DNA of 64,000 nucleotides from CAJQGY01 sp964523375 (GTDB lineage: Bacteria > Pseudomonadota > Gammaproteobacteria > Magnimaribacterales > D2472): contig CAZFYG010000002.1 in assembly GCA_964523375.1 (NCBI GenBank), positions 48,175 through 112,174 of the forward strand, given 5' to 3'. This document shows positions 1 through 7,469 of the stretch, in pieces (position 1 is the stretch's first letter; every line of letters starts with the position of its first letter). The notes under the pieces were generated by a model. That model saw only the letters and a list, made by a program, of their open reading frames with translations. It had not been told where the DNA came from and made no database searches. The translations under genes were made by a program, and so were the position numbers.

Positions 1-191
1 AAAGAAAACGCCCAACTGGACAGAATTATAAATCCAAAAGAAATCTGAATCTTATAAATAATACCAACCAAAATTGCAGCAAGGCCTGCAGGAAGAAAGA
101 CAACAAAAGAGCCAATTAAGAATAGTTCAATAATAATTAAAATAGTTCCAAGTATTAGCCAGTTATTTGCATTTTCAATTAGATCTATCAT
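1..191 (-). CDS. NfeD-like membrane protein, N-terminal part (cut by window edge)
   Basis: Reading the minus strand from an ATG at 191 gives an open frame to the window edge. It begins MIDLIENANNWLILG and continues with hydrophobic helices that contain the FLPAGLAA stretch typical of NfeD/YbbK-type proteins. These small membrane proteins (C-terminal OB fold, outside the window) are partners of SPFH proteins. The gene lies 2 bp downstream of the qmcA stop, so the two are almost certainly co-transcribed, as in the E. coli qmcA-ybbK pair. Only about 63 residues are visible, so the family call leans on context. Confidence 0.72.
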   Translation of the reverse strand, partial: MIDLIENANNWLILGTILIIIELFLIGSFVVFLPAGLAAILVGIIYKIQISFGFIILSSWAFS

Positions 192-193
192 TA

Positions 194-1108
194 TTATTTA
201 TCTTTATTACCAGTTGCGCCCATTAGTAATTCTATACTACCAAGTGCTTTAGTAATATCTGAAGGGACTACAAGAGTTTTTGTTTGGTCAGATGATGCTA
301 ATTTTGCCAAGCCGTCAACCTGTCTTTTCATTATTTCAAAATCAACAGCTGGCTGCCCATCATCTTTAATGGCCTTGCCTAGTAACATTGTTTGCTCAGC
401 ATCTGCTGCTGCCTTGACTTTTACCGCATAGGCGTCTGCATCAGCGGTAACTCTAACACCTTCAGCTTCTTTTTGAGCCTCATACAATTGAGCGTCGGCA
501 TTAAGCTCAACACTCCTTCTATCACCCTCAGCCTTTGCTATAGTTGCCCTTCTTTCTCTTTCTGCATTTAATTGTTGTCTTTGGGAATCTTTTGTTTGCT
601 CATCTACCAAGACATCAAGTATCTCTGTTCTTGTTACTTCAACACCCCATATCTCAGCTGCTTTACCAAGCCTTTCTTTAATTTCAAGATTCATTGATTC
701 TCTTGAGGACTGCAGGTCATCAAGCTCTAATTTTCCAGCTGCAGATCTAATAACAGATATAGCAGTATTTTCTATTGCTGAATCAATATTTTTTATTCTA
801 TAAACTGATTTAGATGCGTCTAGTATTCTAAAAAATACAGTTGAAACTAAGCCCACTTCCACATTATCTTTAGTTATGACTGAAATTTGAAACTTAGGTA
901 ATTGTCTTTCTAAAACATCAACTTTATGAGCAACTCTATCTAAAAAAGGTATTATTATTGAAAGGCCAGATTCTAATGTTTTTGTATATTTACCAAATCT
1001 CTCTATAACATAAACCTTTGATTGAGGGACAACCTTAACTGAAAGAAATAAAAATGATATCGATAAGAAAAATAGGAAAGTTAAAAAAGCTTGAAATCCA
1101 GTTAACAT
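194..1108 (-). CDS. qmcA: SPFH/stomatin-like membrane protein QmcA
   Basis: The 304-residue protein has one N-terminal membrane segment (about 5-27), then a band-7/SPFH domain (VVPQSKVYVIERFGKY through TRTEILDV), then an Ala/Glu/Lys-rich coiled coil (about 170-240, AERERRATIAKAEGDRR) and a short tail. This is the usual length and architecture of QmcA/paraslipin. Family members oligomerise in the inner membrane, scaffold lipid microdomains and interact with FtsH-type proteases. The NfeD-like gene immediately downstream is the standard partner. About 77 bp of AT-rich sequence separates it from the thiolase upstream. The family is clear; the cellular role is inferred from it. Confidence 0.93.
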   Translation of the reverse strand: MLTGFQAFLTFLFFLSISFLFLSVKVVPQSKVYVIERFGKYTKTLESGLSIIIPFLDRVAHKVDVLERQLPKFQISVITKDNVEVGLVSTVFFRILDASKSVYRIKNIDSAIENTAISVIRSAAGKLELDDLQSSRESMNLEIKERLGKAAEIWGVEVTRTEILDVLVDEQTKDSQRQQLNAERERRATIAKAEGDRRSVELNADAQLYEAQKEAEGVRVTADADAYAVKVKAAADAEQTMLLGKAIKDDGQPAVDFEIMKRQVDGLAKLASSDQTKTLVVPSDITKALGSIELLMGATGNKDK

Positions 1109-1185
1109 AAAAACTCCAAATAATGTGTTATAAAAACCAATATAACAGATTGAAAAAAATTAAACATTTATAAAATATATATAAT

Positions 1186-2364
1186 CTATAACCTTTTTAT
1201 AATAGTTGCATTAGCGGTCCCACCACCTTCACAAATGGCTTGCAAAGCATACTTGCCATTTCTTCTTTCGAGTTCATGGAGTAAAGTGGTCATTAACTTA
1301 GTACCAGTAGATCCAAGTGGGTGGCCTAATGAGATGGCTCCACCATTAACATTTAGCTTTGAAATATCAGCTTTTAATTCGTGGGCCCAAGCCAATGGAA
1401 CAGGTGCAAATGCTTCATTTATTTCATACAAATCCATGTCATCAATTGAAAGATTAATATTTTTTAATGCGGCTATGGAAGCGGGTATAGGGCCAGTTAA
1501 CATAAATACCGGGTCATCACCTACCACTGATAAAGAAATTATTTCAGCTCTTGGATCAACTTTAATTTTTTTAAGCCCAGCATCATTACATACCATAACT
1601 GCAGAAGCGCCATCAGTTATTTGGCTTGCATTTCCTGCTGTAATTAGACCTTCATCAATAACTGTTTTTAAACCAGACAACGCCTCTATTGAGGCATCAT
1701 ATCTAATGCCTTCATCTTGATAAATTAGAGATCCAGTATTTGCGTCAGATCTTGATTCAATAGCTAAGATTTCATTTTTAAAAAAACCTTGTTCTGATGC
1801 ATATGCAGCCTTTTGGTGGCTTGATAGTGCAAAATTATCTAAATCTACTCTACTTAAGTTCCATTTATTTGCTACGAGCTCTGCACCTGTAAATTGTGAA
1901 AAAAATACTCCAGGGTATCTAGATTCAATACCAGCAGCATTGAATGGAAATCCATGACCTGCATCGTACCCATCCTTAACACTAGCTCCAATTGGCACCA
2001 AAGACATAACTTCAACACCTCCAGCAATAACAACATCTTGAGTTCCAGACATGACAGCTTGCGCAGCAAAATGAAGAGCTTGTTGTGATGATCCACATTG
2101 ACGATCAACTGAAGTTCCAGGAACTGATTCAGGTAGTGAAGAGGCTAAAATAGAATTTCTCGCTATATTTCCAGATTGGGCTCCAACCTGATCAACGCAA
2201 CCAAATATTACATCATCAACATCTTTGGGTTGAATGCCTGTTGAATTTACAAGTTCATCTAAAACAACTGCGCCCATGTCAGCTGGATGCCATTTACTCA
2301 AGCTTCCATTTTTCTTTCCACCTGGCGTTCTTACTGCCGCAACAATATAAGCTTTTTCAGCCAT
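1186..2364 (-). CDS. Acetyl-CoA acyltransferase (thiolase)
   Basis: The 392-residue protein is a complete thiolase. The nucleophilic Cys90 lies in DRQCGSSQQ, His348 in the GHPLGSTG loop and Cys378 in the CEGGG motif, the spacing of biosynthetic and degradative thiolases. It either condenses two acetyl-CoA or cleaves 3-ketoacyl-CoA; sequence alone does not decide. No fadB or hydroxyacyl-CoA dehydrogenase is next to it, so it is not a standard fadBA operon. The ATG at 2362-2364 has a good ribosome binding site (AAGGA, 5 nt spacer), but that site sits inside a 13-bp hairpin (see 2366-2399). The gene lies downstream of recA on the same strand. Confidence 0.9.
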   Translation of the reverse strand: MAEKAYIVAAVRTPGGKKNGSLSKWHPADMGAVVLDELVNSTGIQPKDVDDVIFGCVDQVGAQSGNIARNSILASSLPESVPGTSVDRQCGSSQQALHFAAQAVMSGTQDVVIAGGVEVMSLVPIGASVKDGYDAGHGFPFNAAGIESRYPGVFFSQFTGAELVANKWNLSRVDLDNFALSSHQKAAYASEQGFFKNEILAIESRSDANTGSLIYQDEGIRYDASIEALSGLKTVIDEGLITAGNASQITDGASAVMVCNDAGLKKIKVDPRAEIISLSVVGDDPVFMLTGPIPASIAALKNINLSIDDMDLYEINEAFAPVPLAWAHELKADISKLNVNGGAISLGHPLGSTGTKLMTTLLHELERRNGKYALQAICEGGGTANATIIKRL

Positions 2365-2365
2365 A

Positions 2366-2399
2366 ATAATCCTTATTAAATTAGTCTAATAAGGATTAT
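2366..2399 (-). promoter_or_regulatory. 13-bp inverted repeat enclosing the thiolase ribosome binding site
   Basis: Bases 2366-2378 and 2387-2399 are perfect reverse complements (13 bp, 8-nt loop). On the minus strand the second arm contains the AAGGA Shine-Dalgarno of the thiolase, and the first arm contains the matching TCCTT. The hairpin ends two bases before the start codon. It could be an RNA switch limiting translation, the 3' processing end of recA mRNA, or a DNA operator. It has no T-run after it, so it is not a standard intrinsic terminator. Confidence 0.6.
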
Positions 2400-2408
2400 A
2401 ACAAAGAT

Positions 2409-3428
2409 TTATTTTGTATCTTTAGATTTTGCCTTTGATGCTATGTAAGTAGATCTTATTTCGCTAATAAGGCCATCTCTAATTTTTGTATTTTCTTTAA
2501 GATATAAGCTAGCTTTAACTTTACCTTGACCAATAGTCTCACCATTTAACTTATAAAAGGCGCCAGACTTATCTACCAAACCGAGCTTGTGACCAAAATC
2601 TAGTATTTCCCCTTCTTGATTAATGCCCAGGCCATACATTATCTGGAACTCAGCTTGCTTAAATGGAGGTGATACTTTATTTTTTACTACTTTTACCCTA
2701 GTTTCATTACCCATAACCTCATCACCTTCTTTTACTGATCCTATTCTTCTTATATCTAAACGAACAGATGAGTAAAATTTAAGAGCATTACCGCCAGTAG
2801 TAGTTTCTGGACTTCCGAACATCACACCAATTTTCATTCTAATCTGATTAATAAATACTACCGTGGCTCCTGATCTTTGAATGTTGCCAGTTATCTTTCT
2901 TAAAGCCTGTGACATTAACCTAGCTTGAAGCCCAACATGATGGTCCCCCATCTCTCCCTCTATTTCTGCTCTTGGAACTAAGGCGGCAACAGAGTCGATT
3001 ATTACCAAATCAACACTTTTAGATTTTACTAATATGTCAGCAACTTCTAGTGCCTGTTCACCCGTATCTGGCTGAGATAACAATAACTCATCGACATTAA
3101 CTCCAAGTTTCTCAGCATACTGTGGATCTAACGCATGCTCTGCATCAATAAATGCACAAGTACCGCCTGCTTTCTGACATTGAGCTATTATCTGAAGTGT
3201 TAAAGTTGTTTTACCAGAAGACTCTGGACCATATATTTCAGTAACTCTTCCTTTTGGGATTCCGCCAATGCCAAGGGCAATGTCTAAACCTAACGACCCT
3301 GTTGAGATTGATGGTATATCAACTAATTCCTTATCACCCATCCTCATTACAGTGCCTTTTCCAAACTGACTGTCTATATCAGCCAATGTATCCTTCAATG
3401 ATTTTTTTGTGTCTTTTAATTTAGCCAT
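2409..3428 (-). CDS. recA: Recombinase RecA
   Basis: RecA forms filaments on single-stranded DNA, drives strand exchange and triggers LexA self-cleavage. The 339-residue protein has the Walker A motif GPESSGKTT (about 67-75), the VIIDSVAALVPRAEIEGE Walker B/L1 region, the L2 region MFGSPETTTGGNALKFY, and a short C-terminal Lys-rich tail. The ATG at 3428 follows an AGGAG ribosome binding site. A consensus LexA box lies just upstream and overlaps a TATACT -10, so SOS control is well supported. recX, which often follows recA, is absent; the next gene is the thiolase. Confidence 0.98.
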   Translation of the reverse strand: MAKLKDTKKSLKDTLADIDSQFGKGTVMRMGDKELVDIPSISTGSLGLDIALGIGGIPKGRVTEIYGPESSGKTTLTLQIIAQCQKAGGTCAFIDAEHALDPQYAEKLGVNVDELLLSQPDTGEQALEVADILVKSKSVDLVIIDSVAALVPRAEIEGEMGDHHVGLQARLMSQALRKITGNIQRSGATVVFINQIRMKIGVMFGSPETTTGGNALKFYSSVRLDIRRIGSVKEGDEVMGNETRVKVVKNKVSPPFKQAEFQIMYGLGINQEGEILDFGHKLGLVDKSGAFYKLNGETIGQGKVKASLYLKENTKIRDGLISEIRSTYIASKAKSKDTK

Positions 3429-3441
3429 TCATTACTCCTTA

Positions 3442-3457
3442 CTGTATGTATATACAG
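3442..3457 (-). promoter_or_regulatory. LexA (SOS) operator of recA
   Basis: The 16-mer CTGTATGTATATACAG fits the gammaproteobacterial SOS box CTGT-N8-ACAG. It sits between the recA ribosome binding site and a plausible minus-strand -10 (TATACT, 3456-3461; weak -35 TTGTAT 18 bp upstream), where bound LexA would block transcription. Confidence 0.92.
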
Positions 3458-3518
3458 TATAAACTTTTATTTAAAATAAATACAAGTTTAATTAAAAATT
3501 ATATATATTTTTTATGTT

Positions 3519-3556
3519 TAATAACTTAAAGTCTTTTTTTTAATTTTAAGTTATTA
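3519..3556. repeat. 12-bp perfect inverted repeat upstream of fdxA
   Basis: Bases 3519-3530 (TAATAACTTAAA) and 3545-3556 (TTTAAGTTATTA) are perfect reverse complements around a 14-nt, T-rich spacer. The repeat occupies the last 50 bp before the fdxA start, in the 137-bp region shared with divergent recA. It may be an operator for fdxA or a structured leader. I cannot assign a regulator. Confidence 0.55.
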
Positions 3557-3565
3557 TTTTATCTT

Positions 3566-3889
3566 ATGACATTTGTAGTTACTGAGTCTTGTATAAAGTG
3601 TAAATACACAGATTGTGTGGAGGTCTGCCCAGTTGATTGTTTTTATGAAGGACCTGATTTTTTGGTCATTCACCCAGATGAATGTATTGATTGCGCCCTT
3701 TGTGAACCAGAATGTCCCATTAATGCAATTCTTTCTGAAGATGAGCTACCAGATGATCAGATAGAGTTTATTGAAATTAATGCAAGGCTCTCTGAGGTTT
3801 ATGAAAATATTGTTGAGGCCAAAGATCCGCTTCCAGATGCAAAAAAATTTGAGACAGTGGAAAATAAACGAGACTTTCTAGACCTATAG
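3566..3889 (+). CDS. fdxA: Seven-iron ferredoxin FdxA ([3Fe-4S][4Fe-4S])
   Basis: This 107-residue protein closely resembles Azotobacter ferredoxin I. Cys9, Cys17 and Cys50 match the [3Fe-4S] ligands; Cys21, Cys40, Cys43 and Cys46 match the [4Fe-4S] ligands; Cys25 is the extra conserved cysteine. The acidic C-terminal extension is present. It is a low-potential electron carrier of the cytoplasm. In pseudomonads fdxA lies between rpoS and mutS near recA; here both neighbours are gone but the association with recA remains. Its stop codon interlocks with that of the convergent DUF368 gene (6-bp overlap). Confidence 0.96.
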   Translation: MTFVVTESCIKCKYTDCVEVCPVDCFYEGPDFLVIHPDECIDCALCEPECPINAILSEDELPDDQIEFIEINARLSEVYENIVEAKDPLPDAKKFETVENKRDFLDL

Positions 3890-4624
3890 ATTTTCAAACG
3901 GGAAGGTCAGTATTCCACTTAATAAAATCAATGCTGTGAAGAAAGTCATGATTTCTTTTTTTCTAACTTCTAACAAGGAATTTAATAATTTTGGCATTGT
4001 AAGTAAAGAAATTAAGCAACCAAATGCAAATGGAATAAGTATTGAAAAATTAAGTATTGCTATAGACCCAATAATACTTTCATAAACCCCAAATGATAAT
4101 AAAATTGCGCTTCCCGATATGCCTGGTAAAAGAAAAAATGTGAAGGCAATAAAACCCGTTAAGAAGATATACCCATCTGAAATATTTCCTGGTGAAATGC
4201 TTATTTCTTTTAAAACCAATGCTAATACAATTCCAGCAAAAAAATAAATATCGAATTTAAAGTTAGTATCAAATTCAGTTCTTATCCTTGCCCCTATTAT
4301 TATTGCAACTAGACACATCAAAGCGCTTATAAAAATTAAAAAATATTCTGTAAAAGATGAGTATAAAAAAAGTATCAATTTTGATGCAAGGATTACACTT
4401 AGCATCATGGAGAATAAAAAAGGAACTATTAAATCTAGGTAGAATATTTTATTTAATTTTTTTATATCCCAAGTTAGATTAGAAACCCTAAGATTAGAAA
4501 GAAATAGAATGAATTTATCATAAACATTAAAGGCAAGTGCAACAGTTGAACCTGAAACTCCTGGAAGTAATTCAGCAACACCGACAAAAAAACCTGAGAC
4601 AATAAACCTTAACCTTTCGCTCAA
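3884..4624 (-). CDS. DUF368 family polyprenyl-phosphate transporter (PopT-like)
   Basis: The 246-residue integral membrane protein carries the two inverted DUF368 signature motifs, ELLPGVSGST (about 18-27) and LLPGISGSAI (about 163-172), separated by several hydrophobic segments. DUF368 proteins (PopT) were recently shown to recycle undecaprenyl phosphate across the inner membrane, which suits the cell-wall-rich surroundings. The start appears to be TTG sharing a TTGA overlap with the pcm stop; no ATG is available before the first motif. It occupies the place where nlpD and rpoS usually follow pcm. The family is firm; the lipid substrate is by homology. Confidence 0.85.
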   Translation of the reverse strand: MSERLRFIVSGFFVGVAELLPGVSGSTVALAFNVYDKFILFLSNLRVSNLTWDIKKLNKIFYLDLIVPFLFSMMLSVILASKLILFLYSSFTEYFLIFISALMCLVAIIIGARIRTEFDTNFKFDIYFFAGIVLALVLKEISISPGNISDGYIFLTGFIAFTFFLLPGISGSAILLSFGVYESIIGSIAILNFSILIPFAFGCLISLLTMPKLLNSLLEVRKKEIMTFFTALILLSGILTFPFENL

Positions 4625-5304
4625 GAATCTAACCCATCCTCAGACTTACCTGGGAGCATTGGTACAAATGAAACATCATCATACAAATCTTGCTCAACCT
4701 CATTACTGGATATTTTATTGATAACATTTAACTTTTGTGATTTTGAGTTACCAACAGGTATCACTATTTTTGCTGATATATTTAAACTATCAACCAGCTC
4801 ATATGGATACTCTCTTGGTGCAGCAGCGCAAATAACACCATCATATTTTATTGTATTGTCATAGTCCTCAAAACCATCTCCATATATCAACTCTACATTT
4901 CTAATTTTTAGTTCACTTAAATTTTCTCTAGCCTTATTTACCAAAGGTTTGATTCTTTCTATGGAATAAATATTTTCACAAAAATATGAAAGTACAGCTG
5001 TCTGATATCCACAGCCTGTTCCAAGCTCTAAAACATTATCTAAAATTTTTCCTCTAGCTTTTGTATGCGAGATTAGAAGTTCAGTCATTTTTGCAACAAT
5101 GTATGGTTGAGATATTGTTTGTTTGTAGCCAATAGTCAATGATCTATTTTCATATGCCCTAGACCACAAAGCTTCATCTACAAATATATGTCTTGGGACT
5201 TGCGATATTGCATCCAGCACTCTGAAGTCTTTAATGCCCATATTAAGAAGGTTTTCTATCATCTCTTCTCTAACTCTTCTGAATGTAAAGCCTGAATTGC
5301 TCAT
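4621..5304 (-). CDS. pcm: Protein-L-isoaspartate O-methyltransferase
   Basis: The enzyme methylates isoaspartyl residues in aged proteins using SAM, starting their repair. The 227 residues include the SAM-binding motif LELGTGCGYQTAVL (about 92-105), the family hallmark VPRHIFVDE near residue 40, and the QTISQPYIVA substrate motif near residue 63. It overlaps surE by an ATGA junction, the classical surE-pcm pairing. The length is normal. Downstream the usual nlpD-rpoS is replaced by the DUF368 gene. Confidence 0.95.
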   Translation of the reverse strand: MSNSGFTFRRVREEMIENLLNMGIKDFRVLDAISQVPRHIFVDEALWSRAYENRSLTIGYKQTISQPYIVAKMTELLISHTKARGKILDNVLELGTGCGYQTAVLSYFCENIYSIERIKPLVNKARENLSELKIRNVELIYGDGFEDYDNTIKYDGVICAAAPREYPYELVDSLNISAKIVIPVGNSKSQKLNVINKISSNEVEQDLYDDVSFVPMLPGKSEDGLDS

Positions 5305-6041
5305 AAAAACTTTTTAAAACTCTCTGAAAGATTATTATTTACAAGATCATAGTCCAGAATTGAAATGGATACATACCCTTCTTCAACTGCTTTAGCATCT
5401 GTAAGATGATCTTCTTGAATGGGCTCTCCTGAGAGATTGTATCTATATTTGGTAATGACATCAGAGGACTTAACTGCTAATGGCTTGTTTGGAATACCAT
5501 TCGTTGCAAGAGTGGTGATTTTAATTCCTTTGTAATCATTTTCACAAATATCAGGCAAGTTGACATTAAAAACTTTGCCTTCATACCCTTTTGAAGAATC
5601 TATTATGAAATGAATAATTTCTGCTGATTTTTTTGCAATATAGCCTTTATCTTTGCAATCATATGATGCTACTGATAATGCAATCGGGGGGTATTTAAGA
5701 TTTCTACCTCCAATTGCTGCTCCAACAGTCCCAGAATATAAAACATTATTACCGATATTAGCTCCATGATTGATTCCTGAAATAACAATATCAAACTCAA
5801 AATCAACCATGCCTAATAACCCAAAATAAGCACAATCAGCTGGCGTTCCATCTACAGAATAAATTCTGTCATCAATCTTTTCAATTTCAGTTTCTTTTAA
5901 AAAAGATATTGCAGCGCTCATGCCACTGCAATTATTTTTTGGAGCAATCATCCAAACCTCATGGTTTTTTATAAGCTCTTGATATAGATAATTGATATTC
6001 TCTGCTTTATACCCATCATCATTAGTAAGAAGTATTTTCAT
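5301..6041 (-). CDS. surE: 5'/3'-nucleotidase SurE
   Basis: SurE is a metal-dependent survival-protein phosphatase acting on nucleoside monophosphates. The 246-residue protein begins MKILLTNDDGYKAENI with the metal-binding Asp8-Asp9 pair and contains VDGTPADCAYFG and SGINHGANIGNNVLYSGTVGAA, all diagnostic. Its ATG shares a base with the ispDF stop (TAATG) and its stop overlaps pcm, so it is translationally coupled on both sides. truD, which often lies between ispF and surE, is missing. Confidence 0.96.
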   Translation of the reverse strand: MKILLTNDDGYKAENINYLYQELIKNHEVWMIAPKNNCSGMSAAISFLKETEIEKIDDRIYSVDGTPADCAYFGLLGMVDFEFDIVISGINHGANIGNNVLYSGTVGAAIGGRNLKYPPIALSVASYDCKDKGYIAKKSAEIIHFIIDSSKGYEGKVFNVNLPDICENDYKGIKITTLATNGIPNKPLAVKSSDVITKYRYNLSGEPIQEDHLTDAKAVEEGYVSISILDYDLVNNNLSESFKKFL

Positions 6042-7183
6042 TATTTATCTTTAAGATTTACTATAGATTGCACAGATATTGCCTTATTTTTTCCAATAAT
6101 ACCAAGCTTTTCTGCTGTAGTTGCCTTTAGCCCTATTTTTGATTCAGGGATACCCAGAATTTCACTGAGACTCTTAAGAATATCGTTCCGGAATGGATTA
6201 ATTTTTGGTTGCTCGCATATGATAGTTGAATCTATATTATGAATTTCCATACCAATTGATTCAATTTTATCTAAGCAGAGCTCAATTATTTTTTTGCTAT
6301 CAAGTCCTTTATTGTTGATATCTTGATCCGAGAAAAATATACCTATATCTCCCAGCGCTGAAGCTCCTAAAATTGAATCGGCAATTGAATGAAGAAGCAC
6401 ATCCCCATCAGAATGGGCAATAATACTATATTTACAAGGCACCCTAAAACCCCCTAGAGTTATGCCGTCACCCTCTTGATATCTATGAACGTCAAAACCA
6501 GTTCCTGTTCTTGTATTAAATTTTGATAACAGCCTTAGGTCGTCTTTGTAGGTAATTTTTATATTTGAGCTAGAACCAAGAATTCTACTTACATCAAAGC
6601 CACCATATTCCAAAGCAAACGACTCATCTGGAACATCCACGTCCTCTGAAATACATAATTGTAATGATTTTTTTAAATCATGAAATTTGCATATTTGTGG
6701 TGTTTGCGCTAAAAAATATTCATTTTTATTAACTGTTCCTAGCTCTTTCGATCTAAGTGACTCTGAAATTGGAATATATGGGAAAGAGCCAGAAGATTTG
6801 CTTTCCATTAAATTCTTTAATAATTCATTTATGATTGTATAAGAAAAATTAGGCCTTGCTGCATCATGAATTAAAACATAATCATAGCCATCTGCGCATT
6901 CATGATTCAAAGCATTATTAACGGATTCTGCTCTTGTGGAGCCACCGTTTATAAATTGTATAGTTTCATTTTTATAAAAATCTTGATTTTTAATATAGCT
7001 ATCACCCTCTGAAATAACAATTATAAGCCTATCAATTACTTTTGACTTAAGCAGCTCATTAACGGTGTTCTCGATAACAGAAAATGCATTCAATTTGGCA
7101 TATTGTTTTGGTTTTCTTTCACCAAATCTATGCCCTATTCCAGCAGCAGGAATAACAGCTAAGATTCGATTATTTTTCATCAT
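6041..7183 (-). CDS. ispDF: Bifunctional IspD-IspF enzyme (MEP isoprenoid pathway)
   Basis: One frame encodes two enzymes. The N-terminal half (about 1-225) is 2-C-methyl-D-erythritol 4-phosphate cytidylyltransferase, with PAAGIGHRFGERKPKQY and the HDAARP motif. The C-terminal half, from GTGFDVHRYQEGD, is MECDP synthase, with metal ligands in DVHR and the later HSDGDVLLHSIADS. Separate ispD and ispF are the gammaproteobacterial norm; fusions are common in Alphaproteobacteria and Campylobacterota. I place the start at ATG 7183 (or 7180); a TTG at 7198 behind a GAGGAG is possible. It overlaps the end of ftsB and is coupled to surE. Confidence 0.93.
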   Translation of the reverse strand: MMKNNRILAVIPAAGIGHRFGERKPKQYAKLNAFSVIENTVNELLKSKVIDRLIIVISEGDSYIKNQDFYKNETIQFINGGSTRAESVNNALNHECADGYDYVLIHDAARPNFSYTIINELLKNLMESKSSGSFPYIPISESLRSKELGTVNKNEYFLAQTPQICKFHDLKKSLQLCISEDVDVPDESFALEYGGFDVSRILGSSSNIKITYKDDLRLLSKFNTRTGTGFDVHRYQEGDGITLGGFRVPCKYSIIAHSDGDVLLHSIADSILGASALGDIGIFFSDQDINNKGLDSKKIIELCLDKIESIGMEIHNIDSTIICEQPKINPFRNDILKSLSEILGIPESKIGLKATTAEKLGIIGKNKAISVQSIVNLKDK

Positions 7184-7469
7184 CCTTTTTCTTTTCAAAG
7201 CTTATAAACTCCTCATCTGGATAGGTTAAGCCCAATCTTTCTCTAGCAAAGTTTTCAATATGCTCATCAGAGCTTTGCGCACTTTGAATTTCAAGAATTA
7301 AAATATCATTTTTTAACTTTAACTGATTATTTTTAATATGCTGAATGTTGTTGTTGTTATCAAGACTTTTCTTTTGTGCATAGCTATTATCACCAAAAAA
7401 AATTGAGTAGCCTAAACCAAAAGAAGTTAATATTAAAAGGATTGCGATTAGGTTAATTGTCCTTGTCAT
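7170..7469 (-). CDS. ftsB: Divisome protein FtsB
   Basis: This is a 99-residue bitopic protein with an N-terminal membrane helix (about 5-25), a coiled-coil region rich in Asn/Lys/Leu and the ARERLGLTYPDEEF motif typical of the FtsB/DivIC tail. FtsB binds FtsL and FtsQ and activates FtsWI at the septum. It sits between eno and ispD exactly as in E. coli, overlapping eno by ATGA. Its partners FtsL and FtsQ are encoded in the dcw cluster further along. Confidence 0.92.
   Translation of the reverse strand: MTRTINLIAILLILTSFGLGYSIFFGDNSYAQKKSLDNNNNIQHIKNNQLKLKNDILILEIQSAQSSDEHIENFARERLGLTYPDEEFISFEKKKDDEK

Noticed and set aside
1235..1720. Plus-strand 161-codon open frame
   Set aside because: It is antisense to the thiolase, has no recognisable motif or ribosome binding site, and the opposite strand encodes all catalytic thiolase motifs.
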